Positions 32,986 to 41,326 of a stretch of DNA of 52,724 nt are shown piece after piece; positions within the stretch are counted from its first letter, which is position 1; every line of letters starts with the position of its first letter. The notes below the pieces were generated by a model. The model worked only from the letters and a program-made list of their open reading frames with translations. It searched no databases and was not told the origin of the DNA. The translations under genes were made by a program, and so were the position numbers. This DNA is from Cohnella luojiensis (GTDB lineage Bacteria > Bacillota > Bacilli > Paenibacillales > Paenibacillaceae). The stretch lies in NCBI RefSeq assembly GCF_004564235.1, contig NZ_SOMN01000037.1:1-52724 (forward strand), in the 5' to 3' direction.

Positions 32986-34557
32986 TTACGCTTCGTTTTT
33001 TCTGGATGTCAGTTTGGCCTGGGTGAATTGAAGCAAATAGTCATACCCGCCCGCCTTGGAATCCGTTCCGGACATGTTAAACCCGCCGAACGGATGAACG
33101 CCTACCAAAGCGCCCGTGCATTTGCGATTGATATATAAATTCCCGCAGTGCATTTCTTCAAGCGCATAGGAAATCCGATCCTCCACGCGGGAGAAGAAAG
33201 CGCCCGTCAAACCGAATTCCGTATCGTTATACATGTCGATCGCTTCTTTCCAATCTTCCGCCGCGGCAATCGCCAGAACGGGACCGAATATTTCCTCCTG
33301 CATGATTCGCGCATCGGATTTGACGTCCGCGAAAACGGTCGGTTGAATGTAAAATCCGTTCCCTTCCGCCTTTTCTCCGCCGACGACCAAGCGCCCTTCC
33401 CGTTTGCCGATTTCAATATATTCCAAAATCTTATCATAGGAATTGCGGTCGATTACCGGCCCTGCTTGATAATTGTCTTCAGGAAGCCCGATTTGCAGCT
33501 TTCTAGTCAAATCAGCTACTTTATTCAAAACCTCTTCATAGACCGATTTGACGACAACGGCGCGCGAACCTGCAGAGCATTTCTGCCCCTGGAAGCCGAA
33601 AGCAGAGGCGACGATGGCCGAAGCCGCTTGATCCAGATCCGCCGTTTCGTCCACGACGATGCCGTCTTTCCCTCCCAATTCGGCTACGACGCGCTTGATC
33701 CATATTTGACCTTTTGCCGTCTCGGAAGCAATTCTATTAATTCGCAAGCCGACTTCTTTGGAACCCGTAAAATTAATGAACCGCGTTTTCGGATGGGAAG
33801 TCATATAATCGCCCACTTCCGCCCCGCTGCCCGGCACGAAATTGATGACGCCTGCCGGTACCCCGACTTCTTCCATTAAAGCAACGAACTTGTGCGCGAT
33901 AACGGCTGTCGGGCTTGCCGGCTTCAGCAGAACGGTGTTGCCGCAGACGATCGCCGCCGATGTCATGCCGGCAAGGATAGCCAACGGAAAATTCCATGGG
34001 GGGATAATGGCACCGACACCTAGAGGAATATAGGTTATTTCGTTCGTTTCACCGGCGAGCTTCGTTAAGGGCCGAATGGTATTGGTTTCGCTTAATCTGA
34101 TCATTTCTCTAGCGTAAAAATCAAGAAAATCTATGGCCTCTGCCGTATCGGCATCGGCTTCCGCATAGTTCTTACCGGCTTCCAGCACCATTAATGCCGA
34201 AAATTCGTGTTTTCTCAGGCGCATCAAATCCGCTGCGTCAAAAAGGTATTGCGCACGTTCGATGGCAGGCGTCTTTTTCCAGCTTTCGAACGCCGTAAGA
34301 GCAGAATTCATAGCACGCTCGACCAATTCCACCGAAGCTTTGCTTACGTAACCGATGATTTCATCCTTATTGCCCGGATTTATCGACACGGTTCTTTCTG
34401 CCGTCATCACCTTTTCGCCGCCGATGAAAAGCGGATAATCGCCGCCCAGCTCTCCCCTGACTTTGATGAGGGCAGCCTTCATTGCACGTTGATTTTCCTC
34501 TAATGTGAAATCGGTAAACGCTTCGTTGGCGAAAGAAGCCATCCTGCTGTTTGTCAT
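32986..34557 (-). CDS. rocA: L-glutamate gamma-semialdehyde (P5C) dehydrogenase
   Basis: 523 residues, the length of RocA/PruA-type enzymes. It oxidises P5C/glutamate semialdehyde to glutamate with NAD. Motifs: PPWNFPLAIL, FTGSKEVG (cofactor loop), VAELGGKDG (general-base Glu) and FGFQGQKCSAGSR (catalytic Cys). GGAG is 10 nt before ATG 34557; the GTG three codons earlier is too close to it. It lies 25 bp downstream of the proline dehydrogenase gene and 92 bp upstream of arginase, so proline and arginine degradation are joined here. Confidence 0.96.
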   Translation of the reverse strand: MTNSRMASFANEAFTDFTLEENQRAMKAALIKVRGELGGDYPLFIGGEKVMTAERTVSINPGNKDEIIGYVSKASVELVERAMNSALTAFESWKKTPAIERAQYLFDAADLMRLRKHEFSALMVLEAGKNYAEADADTAEAIDFLDFYAREMIRLSETNTIRPLTKLAGETNEITYIPLGVGAIIPPWNFPLAILAGMTSAAIVCGNTVLLKPASPTAVIAHKFVALMEEVGVPAGVINFVPGSGAEVGDYMTSHPKTRFINFTGSKEVGLRINRIASETAKGQIWIKRVVAELGGKDGIVVDETADLDQAASAIVASAFGFQGQKCSAGSRAVVVKSVYEEVLNKVADLTRKLQIGLPEDNYQAGPVIDRNSYDKILEYIEIGKREGRLVVGGEKAEGNGFYIQPTVFADVKSDARIMQEEIFGPVLAIAAAEDWKEAIDMYNDTEFGLTGAFFSRVEDRISYALEEMHCGNLYINRKCTGALVGVHPFGGFNMSGTDSKAGGYDYLLQFTQAKLTSRKNEA

Positions 34558-34582
34558 GTTCTCCACGCTCCTGTTTTATAGA

Positions 34583-35503
34583 TTACTTAAACAAATTTTT
34601 TAGGACAAACCAGACGTTAGCCGGCCGTTCGGCCAGTCGCCGCATGAAATAACCGAACCAATCCATGCCGTAAGGGACATAGATTCGGACGCGATACCCT
34701 TCTTGAACCAGCTGCTTCTGCAAATCTTCCGAAATCCCGTAAAGCATTTGAAACTCATATCGGTCGCCCGTAATCCCTTTTCCCTTGATAAAAGACTTCA
34801 TATCCGCAATGACAGTGGGATCATGGCTGGCGATCGCGGAATAATGGCCGTTCATCAGATGCTGCTTAATGATGTTTCGGAAATTATCGTCCACCTGCTT
34901 CTTCTCGGGAAACGCCACTTTCGGAGACTCCTTGTAAGCCCCTTTAACCAATCGAAGGTTGGCCCCGATTTCGCTCAAATTCCGAATATCCTCTTCGCTG
35001 CGGTACAGATAAGCCTGAATGACGAGACCGACGTTGTCGTAGTCCTTGCGAAGCTCATGGAAAATATCCAATGAAATTTGGCAATGCGAGAAATCCTCCA
35101 TGTCGATGCGAACGAAATTGCCGTGCGTTCGGGCACAATCCAATATACTCCGCATATTCCGCATACAAAGGTCCTTGCTGATATCCAGCCCGAGCGACGT
35201 CATTTTCAAAGACAAATTGGAATCCACGCCCGATTTAGCGATTGCCTGCAAAGTCTGGATACACATCTGGGCTGAAAGAATCGCTTCCTCCTCGCTTCCG
35301 ACAAATTCTCCCAAATGATCCAAAGTCGCAAGCTTACCCTCTTTATTCAACTTATGCACGGCACCGATCGCTTTATCAAGCGATTCTCCCGCGACAAAGC
35401 GGCTCGCGCCGAATTTCAAACCGTATTTCCGGGCCCACCCGTTAACCACGCGGTTCTTTCCGAGAAATTGAAACGCATTTCTCATTAACGTTTCCAACCG
35501 CAC
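34583..35503 (-). CDS. putB: Proline dehydrogenase, monofunctional PutB/FadM type
   Basis: 306 residues. A short FAD-binding barrel enzyme that oxidises proline to P5C. It matches the Bacillus form closely in layout: FVAGESLDKAI, SLKMTSLGLDIS, VRIDMEDFSH, VIQAYLYRSEED, LRLVKGAYKES, then YVPYGMDWFGYFMRRLAERPAN. The first codon is not certain: GTG 35503, TTG 35497 (best spacing from GAGGTGA) or ATG 35485. It heads the putB-rocA-rocF unit. Upstream DNA is AT-rich with repeated TTGTACA/TTGAACA words. Confidence 0.95.
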   Translation of the reverse strand: MRLETLMRNAFQFLGKNRVVNGWARKYGLKFGASRFVAGESLDKAIGAVHKLNKEGKLATLDHLGEFVGSEEEAILSAQMCIQTLQAIAKSGVDSNLSLKMTSLGLDISKDLCMRNMRSILDCARTHGNFVRIDMEDFSHCQISLDIFHELRKDYDNVGLVIQAYLYRSEEDIRNLSEIGANLRLVKGAYKESPKVAFPEKKQVDDNFRNIIKQHLMNGHYSAIASHDPTVIADMKSFIKGKGITGDRYEFQMLYGISEDLQKQLVQEGYRVRIYVPYGMDWFGYFMRRLAERPANVWFVLKNLFK

Positions 35504-35522
35504 TCACCTCACTTTTAACAAC

Positions 35523-35580
35523 TTGTACAATATTGAACACTTATGTATCTCAATTGTACACTAACGTTCAATCGTTGTAT
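35523..35580. promoter_or_regulatory. Promoter region of putB with repeated TTGTACA/TTGAACA words
   Basis: ttgtaca at 35523 and 35554, ttgaaca at 35533 and gttcaat at 35566-35572 form direct and inverted repeats within 50 bp upstream of the proline dehydrogenase start. Minus-strand TTGAAC and TACATA-like elements could be -35/-10. No sigma-54 promoter (TGGCAC-N5-TTGCA) is visible. Confidence 0.35.
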
Positions 35581-35697
35581 ATGTATTTGATGATAAAATT
35601 CAACAAGCTCTCTGGCGCGCTGGGCTACCGGGACTTCTACTTCTTCAGCCGGCAGTTCAAGCAGTATACGAGGAAAAGCCTATCGGAAATTCGTTGA
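35581..35697 (+). pseudogene. 3' remnant of an AraC-family regulator gene
   Basis: In the plus-strand frame ending at TGA 35695-35697, the sequence reads SGALGYRDFYFFSRQFKQYT and then RKSLSEIR, a clear match to the second helix-turn-helix of AraC-type regulators (usually GYxDxxYFSRxFKKxTGxSPSEYR). Only about 30 codons remain; upstream is the AT-rich putB promoter region. The full gene is absent, so it is a relic, now followed directly by a 51-bp repeat array. Confidence 0.65.
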
Positions 35698-35735
35698 GCG
35701 GCGGCTGGGAGCGGTTTAAACCGCCAAAAGAAACA

Positions 35736-36104
35736 GTCGGATGCACTATTGGCGAAATAAGCGTTCCTGGCGCGGGTATTTGGTTGGTCGGATGCACTTG
35801 CGGCGAAATAAGCGTTCCTGGCGCGGGTATTTGGTTGGTCGGGGGCACATTCGGCGAAATAAGCGTTTCTGGCGCGGGTATTTGGTTGGTCGGGGGCACA
35901 TTCGGCGAAATAAGCGTTCCTGGCGCGGGTATTTGGTTGGTCGGGGACACTTTTGGCGAAATAAGCGTTCCTGGCGCGGGTATTTGGTTGGTCAGAGGTA
36001 CTTTTGGCATAATAAGCGTTCCTGGCGTGGTTATTTGGTTGTTCGGAGGCACTTTTGGCGAAATAAGCGTTCCTGGCGCGGGTATTCGGTTAGTCGGGGG
36101 CACT
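35736..36104. repeat. 51-bp tandem repeat array, about 7 copies
   Basis: The unit gcgttcctggcgcgggtatt starts at 35761, 35812, 35863, 35914, 35965, 36016 and 36067, always 51 bp apart, with partial sequence before the first. Copies differ at a few positions each, more than in the array at 6745. Because 51 is divisible by three, the array is open in several frames on both strands (a 17-residue period such as IPAPGTLISP). None has a ribosome site, and no gene is called. Confidence 0.95.
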
Positions 36105-36112
36105 AGCCAAAG

Positions 36113-36155
36113 TAAAACCTCCATACCCACTTTGATAGTGGATTTGGAGGTTTTA
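36113..36155. terminator. Hairpin terminator of the sugar ABC operon
   Basis: taaaacctcca and tggaggtttta pair around an inner stem cccact/agtgg. It lies about 60 bp beyond the last permease gene and can work on the minus strand; T-runs are short on both sides. Confidence 0.6.
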
Positions 36156-36217
36156 TTGTTCATATTTCGGGATTGTCTTTCGGTTCTATCCTTTTGGGAC
36201 AGCCCCGTGGACAGCGG

Positions 36218-37048
36218 TCAGCCTTTGACTGCGCCGGCCGTAAGCCCGCTGACGATATATTTCTGGGCGAATAAATAAAGAATAAGCACTGGCAGAGAGG
36301 TGAGAACAAGATCGGCGAAAATCAAGTTCCAGTCCCGGCTGTATTTCCCGTAGAAATTGTAAACCGAAAGCGGCATCGTCCAGGTCGAGCTGTCGGTCAG
36401 AAAGTAAAGCGGAATCGTAATATCGTTCCAGACGGACATAAATACCATGATGGCCACCGTGGCGTTAACGGGAACGATCAGCGGAGTTATGATCCGGAAA
36501 AACACATCGAACATATTGGCCCCTTCCAGAAAGGCAACCTCATCCAAAGCTCTCGGAATCGCTTTAATAAAACCGCTGTACAAGAAAACGCTGAAAGCGG
36601 TATTTAATGCGGCATAAATGAAAATAACGCTTGTAACGCTGCCGTAGAAGCCCATCCATTGAACGACCCGAATCGTCGTAATCGTTGACATGGGAGCGAT
36701 AAGCCCCATAAAGAAAAAGAGATACAGCACGCTAGACAATTTCGTCTCTCTTCGCACCAGGATAAAAGAAGCCGCCGAAGAGGTGATGATATTAACGATG
36801 GAAGAAACGCCGGTAATCAATAGGCCGTTCAGAAATGCCCTTCCGAGACCCCCCTCCTTGAACACTTGGGTGTAGTTCGAAAACAGCCATTTCTCGGGAA
36901 GCCTTAGGGAGAAGCGAAGCACCTCGGAACTCGTCATGAAGGAACCGAAAATCATCATTAATAAGGGAAGAATTATCGTGAGCGAGGCAAGGATCAACAA
37001 GCCCTCGACCAAGTAGTTGCGCAACGCGAGTTTACGCGAGAAGCCCAT
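36218..37048 (-). CDS. Carbohydrate ABC transporter permease, MalG family
   Basis: 276 residues with six membrane helices and the EAA loop DEVAFLEGANMFDVFFRIITP, typical of CUT1 sugar importers (MalG/LacG side). Its ATG overlaps the stop of the MalF-type gene by one base (TAATG), so translation is coupled. It is the last gene of the binding protein-MalF-MalG unit; the ATPase is not encoded here and a shared MsmX-type ATPase is usually used (established for Bacillus CUT1 systems). Confidence 0.93.
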   Translation of the reverse strand: MGFSRKLALRNYLVEGLLILASLTIILPLLMMIFGSFMTSSEVLRFSLRLPEKWLFSNYTQVFKEGGLGRAFLNGLLITGVSSIVNIITSSAASFILVRRETKLSSVLYLFFFMGLIAPMSTITTIRVVQWMGFYGSVTSVIFIYAALNTAFSVFLYSGFIKAIPRALDEVAFLEGANMFDVFFRIITPLIVPVNATVAIMVFMSVWNDITIPLYFLTDSSTWTMPLSVYNFYGKYSRDWNLIFADLVLTSLPVLILYLFAQKYIVSGLTAGAVKG

Positions 37049-37920
37049 TATTCCGTGACCTCCTTACGCCGCATGAAAATAAGCAGCGGAATTGAAATAA
37101 TGGTAACAACGACAAAAAGCAGCGTATTGATGGCTGTGCCCAATCCCCAGCTTCCTTCTCCGAATGCCCGAAGAATGATGGTCCCAACGACTTGGGAAGC
37201 ATTGCCCGGCCCTCCGCCCGTCAGAACGAATACTTCCGAGAACACCTTTAATCCGCCGATGAGCGTCAGCATCAGATTGATGTTTATGGCAGGCAGCAGG
37301 AGCGGCAGCGTGATCTTAAGGAAGCTCTTCCACGCTCCCGCCCCGTCGATGGTAGCCGCCTCGTAATATTCCTTGGAGATGGACTGAAGACCGGCCAAAT
37401 AAATCGCCATTTGAAACCCGGTGTGCTGCCAGATGGAAACGGCGGCCACCGTCCAAATCACGATCGAGGGATCGGTCAGCCAAGCCTGACTTAACGAACC
37501 CAGTCCTACCGCTTCGAACAGTTTATTAATGGTGCCTTCCGAACGCAGCATCGGGGTAAACACAATGCTGATGACCAAGACGCTTAATATGGAGGGCGAG
37601 TAAAAAATAACCCTCAGCAGATTTCTGGTCTTCAGCCGCATATTTAAGCCGACGGCCAGCGCTATACCCAGCACGTTCTTGCCGATTACCGTGATAATCG
37701 CGAAAATAAACGTATTCTTAATCGCCAGAATAAGCGTTTTATCCGTAAATATCCGATTAAAGTTGTCCCAACCGATGAATTGAATGACTTCCCGGTCGAG
37801 CCGCCAGTCCGTAAAGGAATAAAATAAGCCAACGATTGCCGGAAGAACAAAAAACGCGGAATAGATGATCAGCGCCGGCCAGATCAAATAGTACGAGTAC
37901 AAGCTTTTTGAAATCTTCAT
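37048..37920 (-). CDS. Carbohydrate ABC transporter permease, MalF family
   Basis: 290 residues from ATG 37920, with GGAG 9 nt upstream (an in-frame ATG at 37935 overlaps that ribosome site). Six membrane helices and the EAA-type loop YYEAATIDGAGAWKSFLKITLP. With the MalG-type partner it forms the channel of a CUT1 sugar importer. It is separated from the binding-protein gene by a strong hairpin, as is common where the binding protein must be made in excess. Confidence 0.93.
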   Translation of the reverse strand: MKISKSLYSYYLIWPALIIYSAFFVLPAIVGLFYSFTDWRLDREVIQFIGWDNFNRIFTDKTLILAIKNTFIFAIITVIGKNVLGIALAVGLNMRLKTRNLLRVIFYSPSILSVLVISIVFTPMLRSEGTINKLFEAVGLGSLSQAWLTDPSIVIWTVAAVSIWQHTGFQMAIYLAGLQSISKEYYEAATIDGAGAWKSFLKITLPLLLPAININLMLTLIGGLKVFSEVFVLTGGGPGNASQVVGTIILRAFGEGSWGLGTAINTLLFVVVTIISIPLLIFMRRKEVTE

Positions 37921-37945
37921 CTTTTCACGCTCCATTACAGCTTTG

Positions 37946-37978
37946 GGCAGAATAAAGCCCGAAGGGCTTTATTCTGCC
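37946..37978 (-). other. Intercistronic hairpin between binding protein and permease genes
   Basis: A perfect stem, ggcagaataaagccc / gggctttattctgcc. One arm, gggctttattctgcc, is repeated at 37980-37994, allowing alternative pairing. Likely it stabilises the upstream message or attenuates read-through into the permease genes. Confidence 0.8.
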
Positions 37979-38008
37979 TGGGCTTTATTCTGCCTGATGT
38001 TCAGTCGA

Positions 38009-39334
38009 TTAGAAACCGGAAACGCCCTTATCCTTCATCAGTTGGCTGAACTTGTCGTTCCAATCCGCCAACACTTCCTCAGGCGTTTTGCCGCCTGCAA
38101 ACTGATCCTGCAAGCTTCTATACAGCTCGCTTCGGTCAACTAACATGTAAGCATCCGTTGTCAGCACCGTTTTCTTCGGAGTGATGTATTGGTCGACGAT
38201 ATCCTGCTTATACTCCGGAAGCTCCGGTGTCGTAACATCGCTGAAGATGGATACGTATTTTCTTTGGTCAACGATCTTCTGCGCCACTTCCTTCGTGGCT
38301 ATATAATCCAGGAACTTCTTGGCTTCGGCCATATGCTTAGCCTTCTTGGGTATAAACAGCTGACCTCCTAGCGGGCTCGCGCCAAGGCTGGCTCCTTCAG
38401 ACGAAGGGATTGCGAATAGCCCCAAGTGAATGTTCGGATCTTTCTCGGCCACATTCTCGATGAGCCAATCGCCCATGAACATCATGGCGACTTCCTTGTT
38501 CAGGAATTTGCCTACGGCCATATCGTAGCTGTCGCTAAGAATATCCGTGTTCGTGTAGCCCTTCTTGTACACATCGTACTGCTGTTGAAGGAACGTTTCG
38601 AATTCCGGAATATCGGTCCATTTTTTACGATTCGCGTTCAGGTCATCAAACAGCGCAGGTTCGTTCTTCGCCGCATAATCGGCGAATGCGGCTGCCGGCC
38701 AGATGTTAGCAGCCCAGTTATCCTTGAACGGCATAAAGACCGGCGTGATTCCACTTGCCTTGATCTTCTCGCATACAGCCAGGAACTCTTCGAAATTTTG
38801 CGGAATCGACAGGCCCAGTTCCTTGAACATATCCTTGTTGTAGACAACGCCCTGCATCCCTGTATCCTGGCTCACATGGAAGCTGTACACATGTCCATAA
38901 GCGGAAAGGACATCCTTGTTCAGGAGACGACTTACCCACGGCTCGTTGTCGAGAATTTCAAAGTTCCGTTCCAGATTAAGGTCGGTTGTAGCGCTGGCCA
39001 GATTGTACTGGATAATATCGGGCGTCTCGTCCACCGCCAGCTTCGTTTGAAGAACGGTCGACGTTTGTTCGGCGGGAAGCAGTTGAAGATTGACATGGAT
39101 ATTTGTTTTTTCTTCGAATTCATCCAGAAGATCCTGTGCGACGAAAGCCGAATCCTGCGAGCTTTTGGAGATGGCCAATTCAATCGTGACTTTCTCGCCT
39201 TTGTTGCCGTTATTGCTGCCGCCGTTGCTTGCGGAACTTTCGGAATTGGAGTTTCCAGAGCCGCAAGCGGCCAGCGAAACCGACATCAACCCGGCAATCA
39301 TGCCAATTGCAATCCTTTTCATTGCGTAATTCAA
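38009..39334 (-). CDS. Carbohydrate ABC transporter substrate-binding lipoprotein
   Basis: 441 residues from TTG 39334, with GGGGGG 7 nt upstream; ATG 39322 is the alternative. A lipobox SLAACGSG gives a lipoprotein, then a Ser/Asn/Gly linker and a family 1 extracellular binding fold (FEEKTNIHVNLQLLPAEQ, VVYNKDMFKELGLSIPQNFEEF, MFMGDWLIENV). The ligand is unknown, probably an oligosaccharide. It is the first gene of the importer unit, divergent from the YesM-type kinase that likely controls it. Confidence 0.92.
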   Translation of the reverse strand: MNYAMKRIAIGMIAGLMSVSLAACGSGNSNSESSASNGGSNNGNKGEKVTIELAISKSSQDSAFVAQDLLDEFEEKTNIHVNLQLLPAEQTSTVLQTKLAVDETPDIIQYNLASATTDLNLERNFEILDNEPWVSRLLNKDVLSAYGHVYSFHVSQDTGMQGVVYNKDMFKELGLSIPQNFEEFLAVCEKIKASGITPVFMPFKDNWAANIWPAAAFADYAAKNEPALFDDLNANRKKWTDIPEFETFLQQQYDVYKKGYTNTDILSDSYDMAVGKFLNKEVAMMFMGDWLIENVAEKDPNIHLGLFAIPSSEGASLGASPLGGQLFIPKKAKHMAEAKKFLDYIATKEVAQKIVDQRKYVSIFSDVTTPELPEYKQDIVDQYITPKKTVLTTDAYMLVDRSELYRSLQDQFAGGKTPEEVLADWNDKFSQLMKDKGVSGF

Positions 39335-39529
39335 ATCTAATCCCCCCGTGTATAAATTTATGTTCATCAGCTTGAATGCGGTTACAGGTTCGATTATAGA
39401 CGCTCTCCCCCGCCGGGTACATGTTTGCCATTTACTATTCTTGTGTAATATTCTGAACCCAATTAAGCTTGTCCATAAAGAGATCCGAGTGGTACAGTAG
39501 GAGCATTAAAGAGTACAAGGAGGATACAG

Positions 39530-41308
39530 TTGGCTACCTCGAACGGAAAACTCAACAACGGCAACTATCAAGCCAGCCTTCAAACGAAGTTTTTTCTGAC
39601 GTTCGTTATCCTGCTCTTGATCGTGCTCGGCTGTTTTTTGATTTACGTCAACTGGCTGGTTATCAAACCCCTTAAAGAGAGGACCGAGAACGAGAAGCTG
39701 ATGACGGCCGCCAAAGTGAGCGACCAGGTAGACATCTATATCAACAACCAGAATCAGCTTTCGCAACGTATTCTATCCAACAAGGAGATTTTCACTTCTT
39801 TATCGGATGAATTCCGCTCGACTCCTACCATTGAGGGACTGACCCGAAGCCGAAAGCTCAAGACGATCATGTTTCAGGCTCTCGGTCCGAGCATGAACAT
39901 CCGGGATATGATTATTTACGACCTTCAAGGTAAGGCAATCGCCTCGTTTATCGGTTACGATACCAATCCGCCTTCTCTCAAGCCCTTTCTGGAAGATAGC
40001 TCGACTGCGGGACAGTGGAGCAAGAGCAGTTATATTTTAACTCGCCAGCAGACGGGTATCGTGTCGTTTATTCGCGCGATCATGAACCAGAACGGGGAGG
40101 TATTCGGCTATTTATCGATACAATTGGATCAAGCTTATCTGCAAATACCGGCGAACGGCGTAGCGGTCGGAGACGTCATCATACTCGATCAAGAGGGCCA
40201 GGTGATCTCGAGCTCGCGAAATGCGGCAGTGGAAGAAACGGTTCCCAACCTCGTAAAACCTACCGTGAGCAGCGGGATATACATGGATAGCTCTCAAAAT
40301 TATATCGCCTATTATCAGTCAGCCAACACGGGATGGACAACCTACCTTGTGACGCCTAAGAAGTCCGTGCTCGGGCCCGTCAATTCGGTCAAATATATAT
40401 CCATTTTGCTTATTACGTCATTGATGCTATTCTCGTTCTTTTACATTTATTTTTCCGCCAAAAATTTGCTCCTGCCGATTCGCAAGCTCCGCAGTCAAAT
40501 TTTGCGCGTCAATTATAGCAACATGAATGTTAAGGTAGACAGCCGCCGCTCGCACAATAACGAACTGATTATGCTTAACGTAGCTTTCCAGGAGCTTCTC
40601 GAACGGCTGCAGCAGTCCATCGAGAGAGAAAAATTGGCGCTGCACGAAGAAGTGATGGCCAGAAACTCGGCACTGCAGGCGCAGATTGCTCCCCATTTTA
40701 TTCATAATGTGCTTTATCTTATCAGCATTGCCGCACAGGAAGGCAAGAACGATGTGGTGTCGGACATGTGCAAGCATTTGTCGGACAGTCTGCGCTATAT
40801 CGTGTCATCTCCTTACCAGCACGTTACGATGGCCGATGAATTGGAGCACGCGAGACATTATTTATCGTTGGTTCAACAAAAATACGAGGACGATTTGGAG
40901 TGGGAGATCGAGGCGGACGAAAACGTCGGACTTATTCATTTGCCTCGACTGGTCATTCAGCCGTTCGTGGAAAACTGCATCGAGCATGCTTTTAAGAATA
41001 CCGCCCCTCCTTGGCGCATTCAGATTCGGGTTAAGCTATTCAACGGAGTATGGGCCATTGAAATCAGCGATAACGGAAACGGGTTCGAAACGGATAAAAT
41101 CAAGGAGATATTGGCCAATATTGATGAATCCGAATCAGGAGCGCAAGAGCTTCATACGTACACTTCAGGCATTGGCAACATGGGCATAGTCAACACCGTA
41201 AACCGGCTCAAGCTGATGTACAAAAACCGTCTGTTCTTTAATGTATACAACGAAGGCGAAGGCGCCACGGTACAGATTATCGCATCGTTGACGAAGGACT
41301 TCTACTGA
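39530..41308 (+). CDS. Sensor histidine kinase, YesM/LytS type
   Basis: 592 residues from TTG 39530 (AAGGAGG 8 nt upstream). One membrane helix at about 20-43, an extracytoplasmic cache-like domain to about 285, a second helix at about 287-310, HAMP, then a His_kinase domain with QIAPHFIHNVLY around residues 384-395 (the phospho-accepting His; usually QxNPHFLxN, here Ala for Asn) and an HATPase domain (FVENCIEHAFKN, EISDNGNGF). It senses an extracellular signal, probably sugar, and passes phosphate to the regulator encoded 18 bp downstream. Confidence 0.92.
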   Translation: MATSNGKLNNGNYQASLQTKFFLTFVILLLIVLGCFLIYVNWLVIKPLKERTENEKLMTAAKVSDQVDIYINNQNQLSQRILSNKEIFTSLSDEFRSTPTIEGLTRSRKLKTIMFQALGPSMNIRDMIIYDLQGKAIASFIGYDTNPPSLKPFLEDSSTAGQWSKSSYILTRQQTGIVSFIRAIMNQNGEVFGYLSIQLDQAYLQIPANGVAVGDVIILDQEGQVISSSRNAAVEETVPNLVKPTVSSGIYMDSSQNYIAYYQSANTGWTTYLVTPKKSVLGPVNSVKYISILLITSLMLFSFFYIYFSAKNLLLPIRKLRSQILRVNYSNMNVKVDSRRSHNNELIMLNVAFQELLERLQQSIEREKLALHEEVMARNSALQAQIAPHFIHNVLYLISIAAQEGKNDVVSDMCKHLSDSLRYIVSSPYQHVTMADELEHARHYLSLVQQKYEDDLEWEIEADENVGLIHLPRLVIQPFVENCIEHAFKNTAPPWRIQIRVKLFNGVWAIEISDNGNGFETDKIKEILANIDESESGAQELHTYTSGIGNMGIVNTVNRLKLMYKNRLFFNVYNEGEGATVQIIASLTKDFY

Positions 41309-41326
41309 TCGAGGGAGGGGAAAGCC

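Noticed and set aside
35504..35700. Sigma-54 promoter upstream of putB
   Set aside because: No TGGCAC-N5-TTGCA-like pair on the minus strand, although a RocR-type protein is encoded in the window.
35657..36278. Frames of 168 (minus) and 194 (plus) codons across the array
   Set aside because: Both are products of a stop-free 51-bp unit; both strands open at once, no ribosome site, and they run through a terminator or into the permease gene.
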